A stretch of 64,000 nucleotides of DNA from CAVQTK01 sp963716455 (GTDB lineage Bacteria > Pseudomonadota > Gammaproteobacteria > Coxiellales > Coxiellaceae), in the NCBI GenBank assembly GCA_963716455.1, contig CAVQTK010000003.1, positions 62,001 to 126,000 on the forward strand, written 5' to 3'. A program made the translations under genes and the position numbers. This document shows, piece after piece, positions 9,505-18,341 of the stretch (position 1 is its first letter; each line of letters starts with the position of its first letter). The notes under the pieces were generated by a model. The model made no database searches. It was not told the DNA's origin and saw only the letters and a list, made by a program, of their open reading frames with translations.

Positions 9505-10721
9505 ATGATTAATAAATTTTTTCTTATATTAATTTCAATTATATTAACGTTAACTTCTTTTTCCGCTACTGCTGCAAGCCCAGTAAGTAAGACTAAAGAT
9601 TATCCTATATTGTTCGTGAAATGATTCAGCAAGGTGATAATCTTTTGAATCAATACGACCCTCAAAATAGCTTATCTACTATGGATGCTTTCAGTCAGCT
9701 TTATTTCGAACAGTATGAGGGCAGTGGTATGGAGCTTGTTGTTGCTGCGGTCTCTCCAGCGATGAATTCTAAAACTGAAGCTTTATTTGCCCAGTTAATA
9801 GCCCATGCTGGTAATGGCGCTACTTTGTTGGAATTACAAAAAACTTGGGCCGGATTAAAAATCTGTTTTTATGCAGACTTAAATTTATTACAAAATAATA
9901 TGGCGACAACCTTTCCCCAGGCCTTTTTGCAGGCTTTGAGTATTTTGCTACGTGAAGGATTTGAAGCTTTAATCATTGTTACGGCTTTATTAACTTATAC
10001 ACGTCGATCAGCGCATGCAGAAAAATCCCGAGTTGTGCATTATGGAGTGGGTCTGGCTTTGCTGGCAAGTATATTAACAGCTGCTCTTTTTATGACAATT
10101 TTCAAACATATGGGTACGCATCGTGAAGCTATGGAAGGCATTATTATGTTATTTGCGTCGGCGGTACTTTTTTATGTAAGTTATTGGTTATTCTCTAAAC
10201 GTGAAGCAGAAAAATGGCAAGGATTTATAAGGCAGAAAATGAGTAAGGCTTTAATGACGAGCAATATGTTTGCATTAGGCTTAGCCTCCTTTTTAGCGGT
10301 TTATAGAGAAGGCGCTGAGACCATTTTATTTTATCAGGCTTTAATAATTGGTAGTAAAGGACAGACCTTTGCCATTATTTGCGGATTTTTTACAGCAGGA
10401 TTGATATTATTAATAGTAAATAGGCTGATGCAAAGAGCCTCTTTCAAAATTCCATACCGCTTATTTTTTACCATAACAGCAGTATTTTTATATTATATGG
10501 CCTTTTCTTTTATTGGTGGCGCAATTTTGGAATTACAAGTAGCGGGTTGGATAGATATGACTCCAATAAATAATTTTCCGCAGGTAAGCTGGTTGGGTCT
10601 ATTCCCAGCGTGGGAAAATATTGGGGCTCAATGTTTATTTTTAATCCCTACCTTAAGTTTATTAGTGGGATGGGTTTGGCATAAGCGTCGTCAGGCCCGC
10701 CATCAACTAAGCAGAGCATAA
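9505..10721 (+). pseudogene. FTR1-family iron permease (FtrC/EfeU-like), frameshifted near the 5' end
   Basis: FTR1-type inner-membrane permeases bring ferric iron across the membrane after periplasmic oxidation. The ATG at 9505 starts a signal peptide (MINKFFLILISIILTLTSFS) but that frame stops at 9624. The remaining 366 codons lie in another frame from about 9606, where YIVREMIQQGD continues the protein. A single indel at about 9603-9613 explains this. The rest is intact: seven or so membrane helices and the two iron-binding REXXE motifs, REGFE and REGAE. Without correction no signal-bearing permease would be made; a sequence error is equally possible. Its stop overlaps the start of the next gene. 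Confidence 0.8.
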
Positions 10722-10722
10722 T

Positions 10723-12174
10723 GTGGTGGCTGCAGCAGAAGAAAAATTACAGAAAATTGCTATAAAAATTGAAGCAAATCCCGATTTTGTGAGACGCAAA
10801 AAAGGATTGGCCAATAAAATTGAACAATTTTTTTATCAACACCGTCATCATCTAGTCGTTATTCATGTCATCATGTTTTTATTATTTTTAGGATTAATCG
10901 TACTACCATTATTACTTCCTATCCCAAAGGAAGAAGATACTATATTTAGTCACTTCACTTTACTTGCGCAATTTTTACTTTGGGGACTGTGGTTTCCATT
11001 AGTATTTGCTTCAGTCTTATTCACTGGGCGCAGTTGGTGTGGATTATTTTGTCCCATGGGCGCCGCATCAGAATGGATAACAAAAATAGGGTTACAGCGT
11101 AAAATTCCACGTTGGTTAAAATGGGAAGGCACACCTATTTTAAGTTTTTTGCTAATTACCATTTTAGGCCAAACGGTTGATGTGCGCGATCAAGCTTTTG
11201 CTATTGCTGAGGTTTTTGGTGGGACATTAATTTTAGCTCTGTTAGTGGGTTTTATTTATGGAAAAAATAAAAAACGTGCTTGGTGCCGTCATGTTTGTCC
11301 TATCGGATTATTATTAGGTGTGTTTTCTCGTCTAGGGATAGTGCAATTTGCTCCAAAGCATAAACGTTTGGGGGATGATCAATATACTGAAAAAGGAGTT
11401 TGTCCCACTATGATTGCTGTCAGCCGAAAACAAGAATCACGGCATTGCATACAGTGTTTTCGCTGTGTGAAACCTTCCTCTCCGGGAGGTTTATTTGTAC
11501 GCTTTCGCCGATTGGGCGAGGAAATTATAAAAATTCGTGACAATAGTCCTAATTATGCTGAAGTTTGGTTTATTTTCTTAGGTACTGGCATTGCTTTAGG
11601 TGGATTCTTGTGGTTAGTTTTGCCTGGTTACCAACTATGGCGGCAAGCAATAGGTTCTTGGTTTCTTACATATGGTTGGGACTGGATCGGCCAAAGCGGC
11701 CCGGTTTGGCTAATGAGTGTGCATCCTGAGCAAAGACAAGTTTATAATTGGCTAGATTTTTTTATGATTACCGGCTTTATGTTGCTATGTATGATTGTTA
11801 CTGCAGCTATTTTAAGTGGTTGCACTTTATTGACTAGTTATTTGGCGGGTCGCTGTAAAGCAGATAAAACATTGTGGCAAAGATTTGGTGAATTAGGATA
11901 TCAGTTTGCGCCGGTAGCTATGCTCTCCATCATTATTGGTTTAGGTGATTTGTTATTTAGTTCATTGCAAAGTTTGGCAATCATAAACCATAGCTTATTG
12001 TCAGTGATAAAAGCATTACTGTTAACATCAAGCATAGTATGGAGCATTTATTTAGGAAGGCAATTGCTTTTGCGGCAAGGGGTAGTGGGATGGGGTAACT
12101 GGTTCTCTTTGTTTCCCAGCATTTTCGGAAGTTTTTTTGTTGCACTTGCTTGGTGGCCTGCTATTTTTGTTTGA
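10723..12174 (+). CDS. Membrane polyferredoxin (FtrD-like) of the iron-uptake system
   Basis: 483 residues, with several membrane helices and ferredoxin-type cysteine motifs: CGLFCPMG (about 106), CRHVCPIG (about 189) and a CIQCFRC cluster (about 245). This is the layout of the NapH/YccM/FtrD family, which passes electrons across the membrane. In the Bordetella/Brucella FtrABCD system the partner of the permease has this role, probably supplying or accepting electrons during iron oxidation and uptake. It begins with GTG at 10723, right on the TAATG junction with the permease stop; the overlapping ATG at 10721 is in a frame that stops after a few codons. Confidence 0.82.
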   Translation: MVAAAEEKLQKIAIKIEANPDFVRRKKGLANKIEQFFYQHRHHLVVIHVIMFLLFLGLIVLPLLLPIPKEEDTIFSHFTLLAQFLLWGLWFPLVFASVLFTGRSWCGLFCPMGAASEWITKIGLQRKIPRWLKWEGTPILSFLLITILGQTVDVRDQAFAIAEVFGGTLILALLVGFIYGKNKKRAWCRHVCPIGLLLGVFSRLGIVQFAPKHKRLGDDQYTEKGVCPTMIAVSRKQESRHCIQCFRCVKPSSPGGLFVRFRRLGEEIIKIRDNSPNYAEVWFIFLGTGIALGGFLWLVLPGYQLWRQAIGSWFLTYGWDWIGQSGPVWLMSVHPEQRQVYNWLDFFMITGFMLLCMIVTAAILSGCTLLTSYLAGRCKADKTLWQRFGELGYQFAPVAMLSIIIGLGDLLFSSLQSLAIINHSLLSVIKALLLTSSIVWSIYLGRQLLLRQGVVGWGNWFSLFPSIFGSFFVALAWWPAIFV

Positions 12175-12184
12175 GGAAATTATT

Positions 12185-12712
12185 ATGCGAATTTTTCAAT
12201 ATATTGCTGTATACAGTTTATTATTTTTCTTTAATTCGGAGATATTAGCCGCAGAAACTCCTATCGGTCAAGCCGTAGAAAAAAACGGTATGGAAGTAGG
12301 AGCGGTTTATCTGCAATCCGTAGTGATGGAACCCGCAATGCCAAATGATGCTCAAACTGATATCCATTTGGAGGCAGATATCCATGCTGTAAAAGGAAAT
12401 CAAAATGGGTTTGGGATGGGAGAATGGATCCCTTTTCTACAAATAACTTATTATTTAGCAAAAAAGGGTTCTAATTGGCAACAAATTGGGTTATTGACTC
12501 CCATGGTGGCCAGTGATGGGCCACACTATGGAGCAAATGTGAAATTAAATGGTGTAGGCAATTACCATTTGATTTTTCATGTTAACCCCCCTCCTTACAA
12601 TGGATTTGTTAGACATGCCGATAAGGAGACTGGAGTAGGTAAATGGTGGCAACCGTTTGATGTAGGTTGGGATTTTTCTTACTTAGGTACTGGCAAAAAA
12701 GGGGGATATTAA
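12185..12712 (+). CDS. P19/FtrA/Tp34-type periplasmic iron-binding protein
   Basis: 175 residues. P19-family proteins bind iron (and copper) in the periplasm and hand it to the FTR1 permease. After a signal peptide (MRIFQYIAVYSLLFFF, cleaved after AAA-like residues) come the family metal-site motifs: DIHLEADIHA with His and Glu, the SDGPHYGANV His, and FHVNPP. The ATG at 12185 was chosen because GAGGAA lies eight bases upstream and a signal peptide follows; a longer frame opening at 12137 has neither. It is the last gene of the operon and is followed by a palindromic repeat. Confidence 0.85.
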   Translation: MRIFQYIAVYSLLFFFNSEILAAETPIGQAVEKNGMEVGAVYLQSVVMEPAMPNDAQTDIHLEADIHAVKGNQNGFGMGEWIPFLQITYYLAKKGSNWQQIGLLTPMVASDGPHYGANVKLNGVGNYHLIFHVNPPPYNGFVRHADKETGVGKWWQPFDVGWDFSYLGTGKKGGY

Positions 12713-12724
12713 ATAAACGTTTAC

Positions 12725-12902
12725 TAGGGCCTGTTGACAATTGTCATTGCGACCCCGAGCGCGAGCGAGGGGAAGCAATCCAGTACAGAGCATTGTCCAA
12801 AGTACGAACTGGATTGCTTCACTCGCAAGCTCGTTCGCAATGACCGTATTTTAGTGAAAAAACAGTTTTGATATGTAATTAATGAATTGTCAACAGACCC
12901 TA
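12725..12902. repeat. Palindromic MITE-like element, copy A
   Basis: A 174-base element with terminal inverted repeats GGGCCTGTTGACAATT and AATTGTCAACAGACCC, flanked on both sides by TA. The inner part is another palindrome: CATTGCGA...GCAATCCAGT and its complement around CATTGTCCAAAG. It lies between the convergent iron operon and the EamA gene. Two other copies occur at 21.9 and 39.5 kb. TA flanks are typical of IS630/Tc1-mariner-derived miniature elements; that assignment is inferred. Confidence 0.8.
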
Positions 12903-12914
12903 ATGAATTATTAC

Positions 12915-13853
12915 TTAGCAATTAGAAACTTTCTTGTTATTTAATGTAGGGCAGATTGTTTTTTTTTCTTTTTGCCCATAAAAATAATTAATAGTTATCG
13001 CTCCAAATAACGTAATGATCCCCCCAATTAAAGACAACCAGCTTGGATATTCTTGCAGTATTAAAAATCCTAGTAAGGTTGCCACAATAGGCATGGCGTA
13101 TAAATAAATGGCTGCTCGGCTAGCAGGAGCCTTTGATAATGCATAATTCCATGTTGCATAGGCAATTGCAGCGGGAAAAATACCTAAATATACCGCGGCG
13201 GTAGTTGCTTGCCATGAGGCATGAGGAATTTCATGTATTAAATTAGGTAAATAGATAAACATGATTAAAGTGCCACCCCAAATAGTCAAAATAACTAATT
13301 CCAGTGGGCCATAGCGGTTAAATAAGCGTTTTTGCGCTACGGCATAGTAACCGCCTAAAATACTGGCGATTAATATATAAATAACTCCATAATTGAATTG
13401 TATTCCGCTGTATTCTCCTATAGCGATCAATCCTAATCCAATTAGGCTTAATAAAACTCCCAGCCAACTTTTTATAGGAACCGATTCACTAAGTACGGTT
13501 ATCGAAAAAAGCATGGTAAACATGGGCATTAAGCCTATTATGAAGCCTGCAACGCCAGCCGAGACCGTAATTTCACCGTAATTAAAGGCAATATTGTACA
13601 AACCAATTCCGAACGTACCAATTAAAATAATCCTTATCAAATCTTGAAGAGGTACTTTATTACGTTTTGGGAGTTTAAAATAGAGCAATAATAAACTGAA
13701 TGAAGCCACTAAATAACGAAACAATCCTAAACTGCCTGGACTGTAACTATGCAAACCAATCCGAATAGCTACCAGGGCAGAAGACCAAAAAACAACGGTA
13801 ATCCACAGAGAAAACTTCACTTCCAAAGATAGGCGGTTCGAAGAATTTTTCAT
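12915..13853 (-). CDS. EamA/DMT-family transporter
   Basis: 312 residues with ten predicted membrane helices in two repeated halves, the layout of EamA drug/metabolite exporters (RhaT/YdcZ type). The second half ends IPASRAAIYLY-like (KAPASRAAIYLYAMPIVATL), typical of the second EamA domain. The substrate cannot be told. The start is placed at the ATG at 13853 because the frame upstream to 13949 opens with TTG and passes through a GC-rich hairpin repeat. The C-terminus is polar and Lys-rich. Confidence 0.85.
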   Translation of the reverse strand: MKNSSNRLSLEVKFSLWITVVFWSSALVAIRIGLHSYSPGSLGLFRYLVASFSLLLLYFKLPKRNKVPLQDLIRIILIGTFGIGLYNIAFNYGEITVSAGVAGFIIGLMPMFTMLFSITVLSESVPIKSWLGVLLSLIGLGLIAIGEYSGIQFNYGVIYILIASILGGYYAVAQKRLFNRYGPLELVILTIWGGTLIMFIYLPNLIHEIPHASWQATTAAVYLGIFPAAIAYATWNYALSKAPASRAAIYLYAMPIVATLLGFLILQEYPSWLSLIGGIITLFGAITINYFYGQKEKKTICPTLNNKKVSNC

Positions 13854-13907
13854 AAGAATATTGTGCTGGAATGCAGATTTATTATCAATGCTAAGCTTAA
13901 AATTTAT

Positions 13908-13935
13908 TCGCCGCGGCTTGCCGCGGGGATTTTTA
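13908..13935 (+). repeat. GC-rich CTTG-loop hairpin repeat
   Basis: CCGCGG-CTTG-CCGCGG hairpin flanked by TTCG and GGATTTTTATT. Nearly 30 bases are the same as at 45459-45488, and a relative with other stem bases follows rpoS. Reading plus-strand the T-rich tail makes it terminator-like, but no plus-strand gene ends here, so it looks like a mobile hairpin. Confidence 0.65.
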
Positions 13936-14033
13936 TTATATTTCACCAAAAATTCATCACCTCATTTTTAGCTTAGAGTTCTGCGGCAATCCAGTTTCTC
14001 AGCAGATCAGTTATCGTCTTTCGATCTGTTAGT

Positions 14034-16259
14034 TTATTGTAATTGCTTTTCAATAGCTTGTAATAGGTAATGCACCTCACTGGGTGAGTTCAGGTGATAT
14101 TTAGCAAAAAAATTAGGTGATCCGACATGAATGGCCATATTATGTGAGCCACCTATTTTATACATATCTTCATCCGTTCTATCATCGCCAATAGTAATTA
14201 AGGCATCCTGAGATTGCCAAGTTAAATTTTGCAAAATTTGTTCGGTAGCATGTCCTTTATTGGCAATAATATGGCGTACTTCAAGATTTTTTTTGCCTGC
14301 ATATACCGTAAAAGGAGTATTTTCCAATAGCTGTGCTAAAGAAGTAGATAAATCCCTAGCTTGAGCAATGGCAAAAACCGGTTCCGCTTGACAATAATGC
14401 CAAACGAGAGAAAATTTTTTACGCTCAATATAGCTGCTGGGGACGTGTTCTGTAAAATTTTCTAATAAATGTAAAATCTCAGGTTCAATAGTTAAAAACT
14501 CATCTAATCCCGGTTGAATCTGCCAGTTTTTATTTCCCCCGCTTTTGCTTATTTCACTTTTATTTTTATTCAGTAAGCGAATAAAAGCGCCGTGTTCGGC
14601 CACAAGGTGGATGGGTAAATCATCGAAATGAGTGATGCAAAAATTTTGTGATCGACCTGTAATTAAGACCAGCTCTACATTATTTAATTTCCCTAATGTA
14701 TTTAACAGTTCTTTGCTAGCTGAATTAGGAATGGCCCATTCTGGATGTCCAGTGATGGGTGTTAAGGTGCCGTCGTAATCCAAAAAAATAAAACAGCGTG
14801 CGCTTTTTTTAATTGAGGTTAATAGTTGGTTTTGAATATCACCACGCAAAGGAGTAGATTGAATGCGATTGCGTTGAGTGGCATCGGTCCATTTTTGAGT
14901 GAAAGCATGAAACCAAGCGATGTTATCAGAGCGAATAATTCTCTGACGTAAACTCTGCATTCGGTGGTGTCGTTCAGCAATGGGCATAGTCAGTGCTGTG
15001 TGGATAGCCTGGGCAAAACTACTTGTATCATAAGGATTCACAATTAATGCTTCTCCCATTTCTGCTGCAGCCCCCGCCATTTCACTTAAAATTAAAACCC
15101 CATCTTCATCATCACGTGCTGCAACATATTCTTTGCTGACTAAATTTAATCCATCTCGTAAAGGAGTAATAAGCGCAATAGTGGCTAGTTTATAGAAAGC
15201 AATAATTTCATCTCGGGTAAAAGATCTATATAAATATTGAACTGGCGTGTAGCCCGGTGAACCAAATTCTCCGTTAATTTGTCCCACCCAACGTTCTACG
15301 GTGGCGCGTAAATCATTATAAATCTGCAGATCAGTGCGAGAAGGGACACTAATTTGAATCAATGTTACCTTCCCTATATATTGAGGGTATTGTTGTAGAA
15401 ATTGACGAAAAGCCATTAAGCGTTCCGGAATCCCTTTAGTGTAATCCAAACGATCAATACCAAGCAGTACGGTTCTATTGCCAATTTCTTCCGCCAAATG
15501 AGATATTTCTTTTTTTTCGTGTGCTGTTTCACTTTGATTTTGAATCATTTCTACATCCACGCCTAGTGGTTGCACTACTACTTTAACTTCCCTACCGTGA
15601 TAGTGAATTTCGCCCATATGAGTTTCGCAACCTAATATGCGAGTTACGCTAGTTAAAAAGTGCCGCATATAATCGTAGGTGTGAAAACCAATAATGTCTG
15701 CGCCTAACAACCCCTGTAAAATAAGTGCTCGTGGGGCAAGAATGCGGAATAACTCCGAAGAAGGAAAAGGAATGTGATGAAAATAAGCAATGCTCAAATT
15801 GTAGTTTGCTTCACGCAAAAGACCTGGAAGTAACATGAGTTGATAGTCATGTACCCACACTTGATCACCTGGCTTAGCAATACTCAATACGGCCTGCGCA
15901 AACTGATGATTAACCCGTTGGTATGCTTGCCATTCCTCAGGGATTAAATGTATCGTTTCTGGGAAATAATGAAATAAAGGCCAAATAACTCGGTTACTCA
16001 TGCCATTATAATAATTATCGTAATCCTCTTTATTTACATCCACGGCAATGAAGCGATCTTGAGTTAACTGTTGTTTTAAATAGGGATATTCTGCTTCAGA
16101 GCAACAAATTCCACTGTGACCTACCCAAGAACAAAGATTTTCCTGACGATGGATTTCTCTGAGTCCTGCAACTAATCCCCCAGAGCTTTTTTGAATATTA
16201 AATTCTCCAGAGGCTGTTTTTTGAATAGTAACAGGAAGGCGATTAGAAACAATTATCAT
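14034..16259 (-). CDS. otsA: Bifunctional trehalose-6-phosphate synthase/phosphatase (OtsA-OtsB fusion)
   Basis: 741 residues joining two enzymes that make trehalose from UDP-glucose and glucose-6-phosphate. Residues about 1-470 are GT20 synthase: SNRLPV, GGLVAGL, HDYQLMLLP, GIDRLDYTKG and LRDGLNLVSKEY are seen. Residues about 490-740 are the HAD phosphatase: FLDYDGTLTP, ITGR, AEHGA and GDDRTDEDMY. Separate OtsA and OtsB are usual in Escherichia; fused forms are known in other bacteria and in eukaryotes. The start at 16259 (ATG ATA ATT GTT) puts SNRLPV close to the N-terminus as usual; the longer frame begins with TTG. It lies just downstream of the GH15 gene with a palindrome between. Confidence 0.92.
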   Translation of the reverse strand: MIIVSNRLPVTIQKTASGEFNIQKSSGGLVAGLREIHRQENLCSWVGHSGICCSEAEYPYLKQQLTQDRFIAVDVNKEDYDNYYNGMSNRVIWPLFHYFPETIHLIPEEWQAYQRVNHQFAQAVLSIAKPGDQVWVHDYQLMLLPGLLREANYNLSIAYFHHIPFPSSELFRILAPRALILQGLLGADIIGFHTYDYMRHFLTSVTRILGCETHMGEIHYHGREVKVVVQPLGVDVEMIQNQSETAHEKKEISHLAEEIGNRTVLLGIDRLDYTKGIPERLMAFRQFLQQYPQYIGKVTLIQISVPSRTDLQIYNDLRATVERWVGQINGEFGSPGYTPVQYLYRSFTRDEIIAFYKLATIALITPLRDGLNLVSKEYVAARDDEDGVLILSEMAGAAAEMGEALIVNPYDTSSFAQAIHTALTMPIAERHHRMQSLRQRIIRSDNIAWFHAFTQKWTDATQRNRIQSTPLRGDIQNQLLTSIKKSARCFIFLDYDGTLTPITGHPEWAIPNSASKELLNTLGKLNNVELVLITGRSQNFCITHFDDLPIHLVAEHGAFIRLLNKNKSEISKSGGNKNWQIQPGLDEFLTIEPEILHLLENFTEHVPSSYIERKKFSLVWHYCQAEPVFAIAQARDLSTSLAQLLENTPFTVYAGKKNLEVRHIIANKGHATEQILQNLTWQSQDALITIGDDRTDEDMYKIGGSHNMAIHVGSPNFFAKYHLNSPSEVHYLLQAIEKQLQ

Positions 16260-16279
16260 AATCAACCAATTTTATTAAG

Positions 16280-16457
16280 GAACGTGTAAGAAATAACTCC
16301 CGCAACTAGCGCCCAGATTGGGTTTAGATTTGCACGTTTAGGTTTAAAGAAAAATGCGCGCATAGTCATTCTATGTAAGCTTTTTTCTTTAAACCTAAAC
16401 GTGAAAAGATGAGCCCAAGATGGGATGCTAGTTGCGGGAATTATTTCGTGCACGTTT
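16280..16457. repeat. 178-base imperfect palindrome between the trehalose genes
   Basis: Left arm from 16280 (GAACGTGTAAGAAATAACTC, then CCGCAACTAGC, then CACGTTTAGGTTTAAAGAAAAA) and its complement in the right arm up to 16457, centred near 16368 in CATAGTCATTCTATG. Arms are about 75-80 bases with scattered mismatches. The right end abuts the stop codon of the GH15 gene. A short minus-strand open frame spans it but is a by-product of the repeat. Its sequence is unlike the three TA-flanked elements, so it is a second repeat family. Confidence 0.8.
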
Positions 16458-18239
16458 CTAAGTTAACCCCCATGGTTTACTAATAGAAAAAGCGGCGTTA
16501 ATCAAACCTACGTGGGAATAAGTTTGTGGAAAGTTACCCCATTGTTCTAAACTATTAGGATTTAAATCTTCACTGTAAAGACCAAGTGGATTCGCATAGG
16601 TAAGAAGTTGTTCAAACGTTTGTCGCGCTTTTTCCATTTCGCCGATATGAGCATAAGCTTCAGCCAGCCAAAAACAGCAGATAGTAAAGGCATTTTGTGG
16701 CTTTCCAAAATCATCGCTGTGAGCATAACGATAAACTAAACCATTCGAAGTCATTAATTCCTTTTCTATTGCCGCTAAATGGGTTTTGGCTCGTGGATCT
16801 CCGGGTGCAAAATAGCCAAAATTAATTAATAATAACAAAGCAGCGTCCATCTGTGGGTGTCCGGCAGCCTGGGTAAAAGCTTGCAGTTTTGGGTTCCAAC
16901 ATTGTTTTTCTAAAATAACTTCACTTTTCGCTTTGAGTTCCAGTGCCTTGCGGCGAATATTCTCATAACCGCAATATTCACCTATTTCAACTGCTTTTTT
17001 AGCACCTAACCAATGCATAAACACTGTGAACGTAGTTAATTGAGCAATACCGCGGAATTCCCACAGGCCTGCATCTTTGGCTTCCAAATAGTATTCAATG
17101 CGATCAAGTAAGGTGGTTAATAAAATCCTAGGGCCGATGTGTAAATCTTCATGTTTACCATGAGTGAATCGCCAATCGAGAAAAAAAGGACTAATGGCTA
17201 AAATCATTTCTCCATAAACATCATGTTGTTCATGTTCATAAGCTTGATTACCAATTCGTACTGGTTTGTGTCCTCGATAACCGCTCAAATGATCGCAAAT
17301 TGTTTCATGCAAATCCGTTTCTCCTGAAATGCCATAAACAGGTTGAATTTTTTTGACAGGTTGGTCTTCTACTTCTACTAAGTTACGCAAATAAGTGAGA
17401 AAATGCTCTAATTCTTCGAACTGGGTAATTCTTTGCAACGCTGTTAATGAAAAGAGCGTATCTCGTAACCAACAAAATCGATAGTCCCAATTTCTTTCTG
17501 TCCCTTCTGCTTCAGGAAGACTGGTTGTGGCGCTAGCAATAATCGCTCCCGTATCCTCAAATTGGTGGAGCTTCAAGACTAAAGCGCTACGAATAACTGC
17601 TCCTTGATAGTCGCGAGGAATTAAACAATGCTTAGTCCAGAGTTGCCAGTAATGAAGGGTGCGTTGAAAAAAATCGTCACAAGTGGATTGCAAGGAGGTC
17701 TCAAGTGGTGCTCCCCAGGTGAGAACAAAGTGTAATGGTTTGGATAATAAAAATGAACGTTGTTCACTAATTAACGTCAAGGAAGCGTCAGTAGTTAAAC
17801 GAATTAATTGTGGAGCGCCTATGTAATCGATGTGATGAGAGCCTGCAACGGGCAATAATTCTTTTTTACCGTATTCATAGCAAGGTCGGCAATTCACTTT
17901 AATAATGGGTTCTCCCCATAAGGGTCTGACTATTCGAACGAGCAAAGTGGGTTTTTGATAACGATCAAATTTAAAAAATCGGGGTGCAAAATCAATAACT
18001 TCAAAATCGCCAAATGCGGTAGAAAAAGTAGTAATTAAAATGTTAGTATTTTCTATATATTTTTGCAGTCCTTTACTATTATCTGTCGGACCAATTTGAA
18101 AAGCTCCGCCAAGTTTTTGATCAAGCAATCCACCAAAAACAAAGCTAGAATCAAACCGTGGCCAGCATAACCACTCAATATTCCCATATGGGTTAATCAG
18201 GGCGTTGTACTGGCAATTACCAATAATGCCAAGATCCAT
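16458..18239 (-). CDS. Glycoside hydrolase family 15 protein (glucoamylase/trehalase type)
   Basis: 593 residues. The N-terminal domain starts LGIIGNCQYNALINPYGNIE, typical of bacterial GH15 proteins. The catalytic (alpha/alpha)6 domain has YRFCWLRDTLFSLTAL and the GNQAYEHEQHDVYGEMI region holding candidate acidic residues. Enzymes of this type hydrolyse alpha-linked glucose; some actinobacterial members are trehalases. Its place directly upstream of the OtsA-OtsB gene on the same strand suggests a link with trehalose turnover, but this is inferred. A strong AGGAGAG lies before the ATG. A TATAAT (minus strand, 18271-18276) is the likely -10. Confidence 0.85.
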   Translation of the reverse strand: MDLGIIGNCQYNALINPYGNIEWLCWPRFDSSFVFGGLLDQKLGGAFQIGPTDNSKGLQKYIENTNILITTFSTAFGDFEVIDFAPRFFKFDRYQKPTLLVRIVRPLWGEPIIKVNCRPCYEYGKKELLPVAGSHHIDYIGAPQLIRLTTDASLTLISEQRSFLLSKPLHFVLTWGAPLETSLQSTCDDFFQRTLHYWQLWTKHCLIPRDYQGAVIRSALVLKLHQFEDTGAIIASATTSLPEAEGTERNWDYRFCWLRDTLFSLTALQRITQFEELEHFLTYLRNLVEVEDQPVKKIQPVYGISGETDLHETICDHLSGYRGHKPVRIGNQAYEHEQHDVYGEMILAISPFFLDWRFTHGKHEDLHIGPRILLTTLLDRIEYYLEAKDAGLWEFRGIAQLTTFTVFMHWLGAKKAVEIGEYCGYENIRRKALELKAKSEVILEKQCWNPKLQAFTQAAGHPQMDAALLLLINFGYFAPGDPRAKTHLAAIEKELMTSNGLVYRYAHSDDFGKPQNAFTICCFWLAEAYAHIGEMEKARQTFEQLLTYANPLGLYSEDLNPNSLEQWGNFPQTYSHVGLINAAFSISKPWGLT

Positions 18240-18292
18240 AATATCTCTCCTTGATTCTATACTTAAGTAGATTATAGCATATTGAGATGATT

Positions 18293-18330
18293 AAATATGA
18301 AGCCTACAGTGTTGCCCTGTAGTCATATTT
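18293..18330. terminator. Hairpin after parE
   Basis: Inverted repeat AAATATGA-AGC-CTACAG / CTGTAG-TCATATTT with a seven-base loop, 11 bases after the parE stop. The stem is strong enough to act in transcription termination but lacks a clear T run on the minus strand, so a role as terminator is likely but not certain. Confidence 0.5.
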
Positions 18331-18341
18331 AATTTACAACA

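Noticed and set aside
13854..13949. N-terminal extension of the EamA gene
   Set aside because: It opens with TTG and runs through a GC-rich hairpin repeat; the ATG at 13853 gives a normal start and length.
16262..16453. 63-codon minus-strand open frame
   Set aside because: It lies wholly within the 178-base palindrome and has no coding pattern or ribosome binding site.
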